Of a stretch of 64,000 bases of DNA, positions 52,004 through 60,263 are shown piece by piece (the stretch's first letter is position 1; every line of letters starts with the position of its first letter). The DNA lies in NCBI GenBank assembly GCA_009910795.1, contig VMEE01000083.1:190432-254431 (forward strand), read 5' to 3'. Below the pieces are notes generated by a model that searched no databases, had not been told where the DNA came from, and saw nothing but the letters and a program-made list of their open reading frames with translations. The position numbers and the translations under genes are program-made. Source of the DNA: Dehalobacter sp. CP. GTDB taxonomy: Bacteria > Bacillota_B > Desulfitobacteriia > Desulfitobacteriales > Syntrophobotulaceae.

Positions 52004-52091
52004 TGATAACGCCTCACTTTTTTCTTTTTGATGAACGTTATAAATCTATTATTCTCCGGTGCAAGATACTTTATGAACTTTTCTAAAGAGC

Positions 52092-52147
52092 TTGACAAGT
52101 TATTGGGTCAATCCTATAATTTATTAAGACTACCTAACGTTAGGTAG
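52092..52147 (+). promoter_or_regulatory. Promoter and palindromic operator of the TetR-Ehr operon
   Basis: TTGACA (52092-52097), 17 bases and TATAAT (52115-52120), a consensus promoter. Ten bases later comes the perfect 18-bp palindrome CTACCTAACGTTAGGTAG (52130-52147), at the predicted transcript start. It is the probable binding site of the TetR protein encoded next. Confidence 0.82.
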
Positions 52148-52175
52148 GCATTTTGTTTTTCGGAGGAACACTGCT

Positions 52176-52733
52176 GTGGAAACGAAGCAAAAGCTGATGG
52201 ACTCGGCTTTCAGATTGTTTGCAGACAAAGGGACAGAGTTTTCCCTAACCGAAGTTGCCAGTGAAGTTGGCATCCAAAAAGCATCGATATATGCCCACTT
52301 TTCCAGTAAAGAAGATTTATTGTATGCGGTCATCAATCTGGAAATTAACCAGTACTTCCTCGAGATCAACGAGCATTGCGATGATCTGAAAAGTATGTTT
52401 TTTATGATTCTTGATTACTATGACAAGTCGCTGACCAAACTGTATTTCTGGAAGAGGCTGCTGCTTTTTCCACCCAAAGCTTTCGCTGAAACGCTGGTCG
52501 CAAAAATCCACTGCTTATCAGAAGAGCGGTTCCAAATGGTTAAAGATATTATTCAAGCCAATATGGATAAAGGGATTATCCGGTGCCAGGATCCCGAATC
52601 CGTGGCAATATCCTATACGGCCATGACGCACGGGCTGCTGTCAAGCATCCTCATTTATCAGCCTGCAGATGTGACTGTCCATTTTGAGGAGATTTGGGAT
52701 AATTTCTGGCGGGGGATCTGTTCAAATGGTTAA
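52176..52733 (+). CDS. TetR family regulator heading the Ehr operon
   Basis: A 185-residue repressor with the helix-turn-helix SAFRLFADKGTEFSLTEVASEVGIQKASIYAHF. A GTG start follows CGGAGGA. The palindrome at 52130 lies in its leader. The next gene (hyfB-like) starts 33 bases after the stop with no promoter or terminator between, so it very likely controls the whole membrane complex. The ligand is unknown. Confidence 0.87.
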   Translation: METKQKLMDSAFRLFADKGTEFSLTEVASEVGIQKASIYAHFSSKEDLLYAVINLEINQYFLEINEHCDDLKSMFFMILDYYDKSLTKLYFWKRLLLFPPKAFAETLVAKIHCLSEERFQMVKDIIQANMDKGIIRCQDPESVAISYTAMTHGLLSSILIYQPADVTVHFEEIWDNFWRGICSNG

Positions 52734-52766
52734 ACGTTGATTTCACATATGGAGGACGAATGTTTC

Positions 52767-54818
52767 ATGGAGCTTTTACTGCATCATATATATCTAGTCT
52801 CAATATTTGGCTATCTGCTCGGAGCTGTTATTTCCCTCGGATATCTCTTCGTCAAAAAACAAAATACAGGCAATATCATTGTTAATGCGCTATGTATCGC
52901 GGCTTCCGCAGTCGGAGCGGCAGCTTCCATCGGGAAAATTTTCTCGGGTATTGAAACGCTGGACATTTATTCGCTGCAATCCGCGATTCCGTTCATTACC
53001 CTAAATATCAGTATTGACAATCTTTCTGCTTTCTTTGTGCTGGCACTGTCGATCCTGGTCTTTTGTGTTTCGATCTACTCGATCGGCTATATTTCTCATT
53101 ACAACGGGAAAAGGAACATCGGCCTGTTTAACTTTCTATATGTAATGTTTATCATTTCGATGTTTTTTGTACTAACCTCGGCTAATGCCGTATTTTTCTA
53201 TATCTCCTGGGAAGCAATGTCTTTGCTGTCTTATTTCCTGGTAGTATTTGAATCGGAAAAAGAAGAAAATCAGCAAGCCGGAACGATCTATATTGTAATG
53301 ACCCATCTCGCAACGGCTTGTCTTTTAATTGGATTCATGATCATTTATCACTATACACATTCCTTCGACCTGACTACAGCTCAAAATGGCGCAGCAATCC
53401 CCGAAATGGCCAGAAACATTACCTTCATCTTATTTTTGATTGGCTTTGGCACCAAAGCAGGCGTTATCCCGCTGCATATCTGGCTGCCTTACGCTCACCC
53501 GGCCGCCCCGAGCAATGTCTCGGCGCTGATGTCGGGAATCATGATCAAGACGGCCATCTACGGACTGATCCGTTTTGTTCTCTGTTATTTAGGCGTCCAG
53601 AATACCTGGTGGGGAATTGTCATTCTTGTTTTGGGCATGCTGTCAGCTGTGCTTGGGGTTGCCTATGCTTTGATGGAACATAATATCAAAAGACTGCTGG
53701 CCTTTCACAGTGTAGAAAATATCGGGATTATCCTGATTGGCTTAGGGGTCTCGTACATCGCCTTCGCTCAGAACCATTCGCTCATCGGCGGCCTGGCCTT
53801 AACGGCAGCGCTGCTGCATACGTTCAACCATACTCTGTTTAAAGGGGGTTTGTTTCTCGGAGCCGGAGCAATTCAATATGCCGTACATACCAAAGATATT
53901 GAAAAACTTGGCGGGCTTCTGAAAAAGATGCCCGTTACCGGTTTTATGATCCTGTGCTTTTCTTTGGCCATATCGGCCATCGTACCGTTTAATGGCTTTA
54001 TCAGTGAATGGCTGACATATCAGTCCTTATTTGCCAATATACTGCCCGGACAGTTCGGCTTAAACTTCTTTTCGGCGGTCGCCGTGGCAGCGCTGGCTTT
54101 GACCGGAGCTTTGGCTGCAGCCTGTTTTGTGAAGCTGTTCGGGATATCCTTTCTAGGCCTTCCGCGAAGCGAACAAGCCGCGAATGCGCAGAAAGTTCCC
54201 AAAACCATGAATATCGGTATGGGTATTCTTGCGTTGATCTGCCTAGGGATCGGTCTTTTTCCGTTAACAATCTTAAAGCTCTTGGATCCGGTCGTTGGAA
54301 GCCTCGGCGGCGGCTCAGTTTTCAGTCAGCTTCAGGGAGGCTTTATGCTGGCTTATTATCCGCTGACGGTTTCCCCGGGCAGCATATCTCCAGTTGCGCT
54401 GATCCTGGCTTTAGCCGGAATCATCCTGTTGGCGCTTCTGGTCATCCGGATTGTTGGCGGTAAATATATCGAACGGAAATACGGAACGTGGGACTGCGGC
54501 TTTGAAGCGCTGAATGCCCGCATGCAGTACAGCGCAGCCGGTTTTTCCAAACCGATCAAGATTGTTTTCAGGATCCTGTTCAGACCAACTAGGAAAATTA
54601 CGACAGAGGGGGACTCCTTCTATTATCCGGAGTCAATCGAATATGCGACGACAGTTGCTTCGATATTTGAAGATTACCTCTATCATCCGGTCATCAAAAG
54701 ACTTCAGAAATTTTCCCAAAGAACAAAGTATAAGATTCAAACCGGCAGCATCCATAATTATTTGATTTATATATTTGCCGCGGTTCTCTTACTGATGCTG
54801 TATAACCGTTTGGCTTAA
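52767..54818 (+). CDS. hyfB: HyfB-like proton-translocating subunit
   Basis: A 683-residue NuoL/MrpA-like antiporter subunit with at least 14 helices. The family core is LIGFGTKAGVIPLHIWLPYAHPAAPSN (parts near residues 230-255) and LLAFHSVENIGIILIG near 315. It is typical of HyfB/HycC and Ehr complexes. The ATG at 52767 follows GGAGGA. It is the first structural gene of the operon and would carry ion translocation. Confidence 0.88.
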   Translation: MELLLHHIYLVSIFGYLLGAVISLGYLFVKKQNTGNIIVNALCIAASAVGAAASIGKIFSGIETLDIYSLQSAIPFITLNISIDNLSAFFVLALSILVFCVSIYSIGYISHYNGKRNIGLFNFLYVMFIISMFFVLTSANAVFFYISWEAMSLLSYFLVVFESEKEENQQAGTIYIVMTHLATACLLIGFMIIYHYTHSFDLTTAQNGAAIPEMARNITFILFLIGFGTKAGVIPLHIWLPYAHPAAPSNVSALMSGIMIKTAIYGLIRFVLCYLGVQNTWWGIVILVLGMLSAVLGVAYALMEHNIKRLLAFHSVENIGIILIGLGVSYIAFAQNHSLIGGLALTAALLHTFNHTLFKGGLFLGAGAIQYAVHTKDIEKLGGLLKKMPVTGFMILCFSLAISAIVPFNGFISEWLTYQSLFANILPGQFGLNFFSAVAVAALALTGALAAACFVKLFGISFLGLPRSEQAANAQKVPKTMNIGMGILALICLGIGLFPLTILKLLDPVVGSLGGGSVFSQLQGGFMLAYYPLTVSPGSISPVALILALAGIILLALLVIRIVGGKYIERKYGTWDCGFEALNARMQYSAAGFSKPIKIVFRILFRPTRKITTEGDSFYYPESIEYATTVASIFEDYLYHPVIKRLQKFSQRTKYKIQTGSIHNYLIYIFAAVLLLMLYNRLA

Positions 54819-54897
54819 ACAATTAGACTGAAAGATTGGCATTCGAGGCGGAAGTTTAATGAAAGACTGTACACCGGGAAGGATAGGGAATGAAGCA

Positions 54898-55854
54898 ATG
54901 AACAGTATCGCCTATATTATCATTCAACTGATTGTGATTCTTTTGGCTGCACCACTTGTGGGCGGCCTGATCAAAAAGGTCAAAGCTTTGACTCAAAAGC
55001 GCAAAGGTGCGCCTGTCTTGCAGATGTATTTTGATCTTTATAAATTGCTGCAAAAGACCTCTGTCGTTTCAGAGGTATCTTCGTGGATTTACAAGGCAGC
55101 TCCGTATATCGTTTTTGCGACAGCTCTGACTGCTGCGCTGCTGGTTCCTGTATCAACCAAGATCGTACCGGTTCTGATTCCGGGTGATTTTATTATGCTC
55201 GTTTCCATCCTGGCACTCGGCAGATTTTTTATGATGGCTGCCGCCCTGGATACGGCGAGTACCTTCGGCGGGATGGGAAGCAGCAGGGAGGCCATGATTT
55301 CTTCCCTGATTGAACCATCCATTCTTGTATCCCTGTTTACGGTAGGGCTCCTTTCCGGGTCCACTTCACTGCCTCGCATGATGCAGACCGTACAGGTTAC
55401 AGGGTTTCCTTTGGCTCATCCGGTTTATATGATGGTGGGGCTGGCGCTGCTGATCATTATCATTGCGGAGACATCCAGGATTCCGGTCGATGATCCGTCT
55501 ACCCATCTGGAATTAACGATGGTGCATGAGGCGATGATCCTGGAGTATTCAGGCCGGCACCTGGCTTTGTTGGAATATGGCGCAGCAGTGAAACAGCTGG
55601 TTTTTATCACCCTGTTTGTGAATATCTTCATTCCGCATGACCAGCTAATTCCGTTTATGGGTTTCGGCGCTGTTATTTTGTCACTTCTGCTTTATTTGCT
55701 CAAAGTGGTCATGATGGCGGTGGTCATCGCGTTGATTGAAGTCAATACAGTTAAGTTTAAGCTTTTCAGCATCCCGAATCTGGCTGCCTTATCTTTTATT
55801 CTCGCTTTTCTGGGAATTTTGCAATTCTTTATCCTGGGAGGTTATCATGTCTGA
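54898..55854 (+). CDS. hyfC: HyfC-like membrane subunit (NuoH family)
   Basis: A 318-residue NuoH/HyfC/HycD homologue, eight helices. Conserved pieces are the KGAPVLQMYFDLYKLLQK motif after helix 1, and the acidic loop ETSRIPVDDPSTHLELTMVHE with the EYSGRHLALLEY segment. It joins the membrane arm to the hydrophilic subunits. Start at 54898, 39 bases into a longer frame whose upstream codons lack a ribosome binding site. It overlaps hyfE by 8 bases. Confidence 0.9.
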   Translation: MNSIAYIIIQLIVILLAAPLVGGLIKKVKALTQKRKGAPVLQMYFDLYKLLQKTSVVSEVSSWIYKAAPYIVFATALTAALLVPVSTKIVPVLIPGDFIMLVSILALGRFFMMAAALDTASTFGGMGSSREAMISSLIEPSILVSLFTVGLLSGSTSLPRMMQTVQVTGFPLAHPVYMMVGLALLIIIIAETSRIPVDDPSTHLELTMVHEAMILEYSGRHLALLEYGAAVKQLVFITLFVNIFIPHDQLIPFMGFGAVILSLLLYLLKVVMMAVVIALIEVNTVKFKLFSIPNLAALSFILAFLGILQFFILGGYHV

Positions 55855-56506
55855 AAATCTTTTGGAAAGCTTGTCTGTACTGATTTTACTTTCTTCTTTT
55901 GTGCTTATGGCCAATAAACGAATCAGCTCCTATATCAAGTCTTTCCGGATTCAGTCCATGCTGATTGCGCTGGCTGCCGGGGTCATGGGAGTCAGAAGCC
56001 TGCTGGGCGAAGGACGCTGGGATATTTTGATTGTCTGTATCCTGATTGTTGTTCTGAAAGTCATCTACATTCCAGGTCTTCTGAACAGGACATATGCCTC
56101 TGTAAGGTACAAAGTTGAAAAAGACTTTATCTTGAATATTCCAATCCTGGTTTTGGTCTGCTGCGGACTGGTTGTTTTTTCTTACTTCACGCTGGCAACG
56201 ATTGACGGCAGCAGCCAGGGGATGTCCAATATGCAGCTCGTCAACTCGGTTTCCGTGATCTGGATCGGCCTTTTCTTTATGATCAGCCGTAAAAAAGCGC
56301 TTGGACAAATCATTGGCTTTCTGGTCATTGAGAACGGTCTGTATATCACAGCCATGCTGGCAACGCAGGGAATGCCTTTCATTGTGGACCTTGGGATATT
56401 CATTGACCTGGTGACCTTCGTTCTGATCATGGGTATGCTGACGTTTCGCATTAATGACCAATTTGACTCTATTGATACGGATCAACTCAATAATCTGAAA
56501 GGATAA
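55847..56506 (+). CDS. hyfE: HyfE-like membrane subunit
   Basis: A 219-residue protein with six or seven helices, of the HyfE family; the C-terminal half resembles NuoK (VIENGLYITAMLATQGMPFIVDLGIFIDL). The ATG at 55847 follows GGGAGG and overlaps the hyfC stop; codons further upstream belong to the hyfC frame. Confidence 0.87.
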   Translation: MSENLLESLSVLILLSSFVLMANKRISSYIKSFRIQSMLIALAAGVMGVRSLLGEGRWDILIVCILIVVLKVIYIPGLLNRTYASVRYKVEKDFILNIPILVLVCCGLVVFSYFTLATIDGSSQGMSNMQLVNSVSVIWIGLFFMISRKKALGQIIGFLVIENGLYITAMLATQGMPFIVDLGIFIDLVTFVLIMGMLTFRINDQFDSIDTDQLNNLKG

Positions 56507-56517
56507 AATACAACGAT

Positions 56518-58002
56518 ATGGGCTTTTTACTTCTGGTCATTCCAATCATTGCTTTACTGCTGCTCTTTATACTTAAACCGAAGCGGCTGCAGCACCTCGT
56601 CAGCGTCTCATCTGCTGTGCTGCTGCTGATCATCGCAGCCATCCTGACCCATAACGTCATACTGTATGGAGCGATTGCTTATTCTTCGCTGGGCGGATTT
56701 TTCTATCTCGATGCCCTGAGCATGATGATTCTGGATATTGTCCTGACGATAGGTTTGATGGCGGCCATTTTTTCGATCGGTTATCTTGAGGAAGAAGTCA
56801 GACAGGGTAAGCTGCCGGCCCCAAAAATCCGACTGTACTATATGCTGATGGTGACCTTTATTTTTACGATGATATTGGCGCTGACAGTCAAAAACATGGG
56901 TCTGATGTGGATCGCGATCGAAGCGACAACGCTGGCCTCAGCCTTTTTGGTTGGCTTTTATAACAATCGTTATGCGCTTGAAGCTGCCTGGAAGTATGTG
57001 ATTATTTGTTCTGTCGGTATTGCGGTCGCCCTGCTCGGTATCATTTTGCTGCACCTTTCTTCGGCCGGAATATTGGAGAACGGCTCCTATTTGGACTGGA
57101 CGGCGCTGTACGCCAACGCGGCATCCTTAAAAAGTTCCGTTCTGCGCCTGGCCTTCATCTTTATTTTGGTCGGATTCGGGACGAAAGCCGGCCTTGCTCC
57201 GATGCATACCTGGCTGCCTGACGCGCACAGTCAGGCCCCTTCGCCGATTAGTGCCATGCTGTCCGGTGTTCTTTTGAACAGCGCGATGTATGGCATTATT
57301 CGGACGACGGCCATTGTGAATCACAATCAGGGGAGCAGCAGCTTTACCGGGAGGCTCCTCATCGGGATCGGGGTTTTATCGATTGCTGCCGCGGCTGTAT
57401 TTATTCTAACGCAAAAGGATTATAAGCGACTTCTGGCTTATTCCAGTATTGAACATATGGGAATTATCGCTGTTGCGGTCGGGATCTTTACACCGCTGTC
57501 CATTTTTGGTGGGCTGCTGCATATGATCAATCACTCGCTGACCAAGTCTATGCTGTTTTTATCTGCCGGCAATATCATGCAGAAATATGACACCAAACAG
57601 ATTTTCAAGATCAAAGGGATTCTTAAAGTACTGCCTGTTTCGGGAACGGTCTTTCTGCTCGGTCTGTTTGCCATTGCCGGAACACCGCCCTTCAGCGTAT
57701 TTGCGAGCGAGTTCAGCATTACCGCCGCAATCTTCAACCAATCCAGCCTTTGGGTCGGGATGGTGTTTATCCTGCTTCTGGCGGCTGTCTTTGCCGGAAT
57801 CGCGGTGACGCTGTTTAAGATGTTTTATGGTCAGCCGGACAGTACGGAGGCTGCTGATCCCAAGGCGGGAGAAATCAACATTCCCGGAACAATCTGCCTG
57901 GTCATTCTGCTGGCAGCCGTTACAGTCGGCGGGGTTTATCTGCCGGAAACAGTCCGGGAGCTGATCATTCAGGCGCAGAGCATTGTCCTAGGTACAATCT
58001 AA
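56518..58002 (+). CDS. hyfF: HyfF-like proton-translocating subunit
   Basis: A 494-residue NuoL/M/N-type antiporter subunit (HyfF). Conserved core: LVGFGTKAGLAPMHTWLPDAHSQAPSPISAM (residues about 215-245) and RLLAYSSIEHMGIIAVAVG. It is the second ion channel of the complex beside HyfB. It is 11 bases from hyfE with AAAGGA upstream. Confidence 0.9.
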   Translation: MGFLLLVIPIIALLLLFILKPKRLQHLVSVSSAVLLLIIAAILTHNVILYGAIAYSSLGGFFYLDALSMMILDIVLTIGLMAAIFSIGYLEEEVRQGKLPAPKIRLYYMLMVTFIFTMILALTVKNMGLMWIAIEATTLASAFLVGFYNNRYALEAAWKYVIICSVGIAVALLGIILLHLSSAGILENGSYLDWTALYANAASLKSSVLRLAFIFILVGFGTKAGLAPMHTWLPDAHSQAPSPISAMLSGVLLNSAMYGIIRTTAIVNHNQGSSSFTGRLLIGIGVLSIAAAAVFILTQKDYKRLLAYSSIEHMGIIAVAVGIFTPLSIFGGLLHMINHSLTKSMLFLSAGNIMQKYDTKQIFKIKGILKVLPVSGTVFLLGLFAIAGTPPFSVFASEFSITAAIFNQSSLWVGMVFILLLAAVFAGIAVTLFKMFYGQPDSTEAADPKAGEINIPGTICLVILLAAVTVGGVYLPETVRELIIQAQSIVLGTI

Positions 58003-58164
58003 TACTGGGATTCGTAAATCCTGTTAAAACAAAATGGTTTAAAGATAGCAACATTGTGACCCCCAGACCTAATTTTGGCTAATCAAGCTTGTATGAATTA
58101 TTTGAGCAGGGAATTTGAGAACGTGGTACTAGTAAATGAAATATTGCTGGAAATAGAGGTAGAG

Positions 58165-59766
58165 ATGATGAAGGCATCCGAATTAAAACAAATACTCGCG
58201 GAAAAGTTTTTCGTTGCAGAGTTGACCGATATTGGCGGGAGAAACAGGAATAGCCAGGATCATGAGCTTTATCTGAAAACAGCTTCGGAAAGTATTCCCG
58301 GAATATGCGCCTACTTGAATAAAGAACTGGGTTATCCGCTCGTCCTGATGTTTGCCAATGATGAACAAAGCCAGAATTCCTGCTTTGGCGTTTATTACGT
58401 TTTTGCGGACAGACAGGAAGCACTGCTTGTGGTGATGAAAACGTCGGTCAGTCCTGACAAAATGGAAATGCCATCTGTCAGCAATATGATCCAAGCTGCG
58501 GCAGCCTATGAACGCGAAATCAAGGATTTATTCGGAATCATCCCGATAGGCCACCCGGATGCCAAAAGACTGGTTTTTCATAGCAACTGGCCGAATGGGG
58601 TTTATCCGCTGCACAAAGCTTTCCCGGCAGGGTACAGACCACAGCGGGCTGCAGAGGAAATCAGTTTTCGCAAGGTTGAAGGGGAAGGGGTCTATGAAAT
58701 TCCGGTCGGACCTGTCCATGCCGGAATCATCGAGCCGGGCCATTTCCGTTTCAGCGTGGCCGGAGAACCGATTATTAATCTTGAAGCACAATTGTACTTT
58801 GTTCATAAAGGAATAGAGAAACTGGCCGAACAGCAAAGCATTGAGAAATGCCTGTATATTTCGGAAAGAATTTCCGGAGACGAGACCTTTGCCAATTCCC
58901 TGGCGTACTGCCAGGCTATCGAAAAAATTGCCGGAGTCGAGGCTCCGCTCAGGGCAGCCTATACCCGGGTTATTTTTGCCGAGTTGGAGAGACTAACCAG
59001 CCATCTGGGCGATCTCGGGGGGGTTTGCCTTGACGCTGCTTATGGGTTTGCAACATTTCAGTTCCGGATGATTAGAGGCTGGGCCTATACCTTAGCTGAT
59101 GAACTGTGCGGCATGCGCTTCCTGCGAAGTGTCAATAAGCCGGGCGGGATTAGAAAAGACTTTGTGGCCGATAAGGAAGACGGTCTGATTGGCCAGTTGA
59201 ATAAAATCCGCTGCGAGATCGAGGATACCGTCGAGATTATTAAGTCCAACAGCTTGTTTATTGACAGGGTAGAAAATACGGGTATTCTTGCTCCGGAAAT
59301 TGCAGCGGATTTGAATACAGTCGGCCCAGGCGGACGGGCTTCGGGACTGCGCTATGATGTCCGGAAATCTTTCCCGTACGCAGCTTATCCGCAGCTCGAG
59401 TTTAATATCCCGGAACATTACAACGGCGATATCAACTGCCGGCTGAATACCAAAATTGAGGAATGCTTTGAATCCATTAACCTGATGATCCAGGCGATCA
59501 ATCAAATGCCTTCCGGGAAGGTTCTGGAACCTGTTAAAGCTGTTGAGCCGTATCGCTTTGCTTTTGGTCTGACCGAAGCCCCGCGCGGAGAAAACATCCA
59601 CTGGCTGATGACAGGCGAGAACAACACTGTGTACCGCTATAAAATCAGGACGCCGTCTTTCTGCAACTGGCCGGCCCTCTGTCATGCAGTCAAAGGCAAT
59701 ATTGTGCCGGACTTTCCGCTGATCAATAAAAGCTTTAACCTTTCCTACGCCGGAAACGATCTCTAA
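58165..59766 (+). CDS. hyfG: HyfG-like large subunit lacking the Ni-binding cysteines
   Basis: A 533-residue fusion: an N-terminal NuoC-like domain (about 1-165) and a NuoD/[NiFe]-hydrogenase large subunit domain (IEPGHFRFSVAGEPIINLE onward). A true hydrogenase carries RxCGxC near the N-side and DPCxxC at the end. Here these read ERISGDETFANS and NKSFNLSYAG, so all four nickel ligands are absent and there is no C-terminal peptide to process. It fits the Ehr group of hydrogenase-related complexes, and H2 chemistry is not expected. ATG at 58165. Confidence 0.88.
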   Translation: MMKASELKQILAEKFFVAELTDIGGRNRNSQDHELYLKTASESIPGICAYLNKELGYPLVLMFANDEQSQNSCFGVYYVFADRQEALLVVMKTSVSPDKMEMPSVSNMIQAAAAYEREIKDLFGIIPIGHPDAKRLVFHSNWPNGVYPLHKAFPAGYRPQRAAEEISFRKVEGEGVYEIPVGPVHAGIIEPGHFRFSVAGEPIINLEAQLYFVHKGIEKLAEQQSIEKCLYISERISGDETFANSLAYCQAIEKIAGVEAPLRAAYTRVIFAELERLTSHLGDLGGVCLDAAYGFATFQFRMIRGWAYTLADELCGMRFLRSVNKPGGIRKDFVADKEDGLIGQLNKIRCEIEDTVEIIKSNSLFIDRVENTGILAPEIAADLNTVGPGGRASGLRYDVRKSFPYAAYPQLEFNIPEHYNGDINCRLNTKIEECFESINLMIQAINQMPSGKVLEPVKAVEPYRFAFGLTEAPRGENIHWLMTGENNTVYRYKIRTPSFCNWPALCHAVKGNIVPDFPLINKSFNLSYAGNDL

Positions 59767-59794
59767 AGCGAGCGGCGTACTACGATCTAGGGCA

Positions 59795-59901
59795 AGTCTG
59801 GGGGCCACAATACCACTTTTCGGCCATTGTGCCATCCATGGCACAAAAGGCCGCGCTGCGCAATCCTGCTCCGCTCACAGTGGAACTGTGGCCCCCAGAC
59901 T
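59795..59901. repeat. Nested palindromic repeat, copy D
   Basis: Perfect outer arms AGTCTGGGGGCCACA (59795-59809) and TGTGGCCCCCAGACT (59887-59901). The interior reads TTTTCGGCCATTGTGCC, ATCCAT, GGCACAAAAGGCCGCGC, closely like copy A. Confidence 0.75.
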
Positions 59902-60044
59902 GATCGTATGCATATTCAAGCAGGTTTGCATGTCAAAATGTAGCTCGTTTTTGTGTAGATATTTTAAATAGTTGTAATCGTACAACTTACTTTAATCAAT
60001 TAACAATGTCGGGCATGCAAAACTTATTAACCAGCTTTTGATCA

Positions 60045-60200
60045 GTCTGCGTGCCACGGTTCCAGCGTCAAGCGGAGCATGGAGTGCGTAGCGCGGCCTT
60101 TTGACGGCCACGGATGGCCTAATGTCGCGATGCCATGGATGGCAAGGAGCGACGACCAAGGATGACACAACGGCCGAAAGCGGAATTGTGGCATGCAGAC
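60045..60200. repeat. Nested palindromic repeat, copy E
   Basis: Outer arms GTCTGCGTGCCAC (60045-60057) and GTGGCATGCAGAC (60188-60200), one mismatch. Inside are the GCGCGGCCTTTTG core and at least two small palindromes, GGCCACGGATGGCC and GATGCCATGGATGGCA, joined by TAATGTC, so this copy looks like one element inserted in another. The 59767-60263 gap holds only copies D and E and the next gene's ribosome binding site. Confidence 0.7.
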
Positions 60201-60263
60201 AGGCCCAAGATACTAATTCACCTATTGATCAAAATATACTGTACGAGCAAGGAAGACGAAAAA

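Noticed and set aside
55886..56485. 199-codon frame on the minus strand
   Set aside because: Antisense shadow of hyfE with polar low-complexity composition and no start signal.
58165..59766. Calling the operon a functional [NiFe] hydrogenase 4
   Set aside because: The nickel ligand motifs are absent at both ends of the large subunit, and no maturation protease or hyp genes are in the window.
59092..59844. 250-codon frame on the minus strand
   Set aside because: It is antisense to the large subunit gene, whose family motifs are unmistakable; it has no ribosome binding site or family features.
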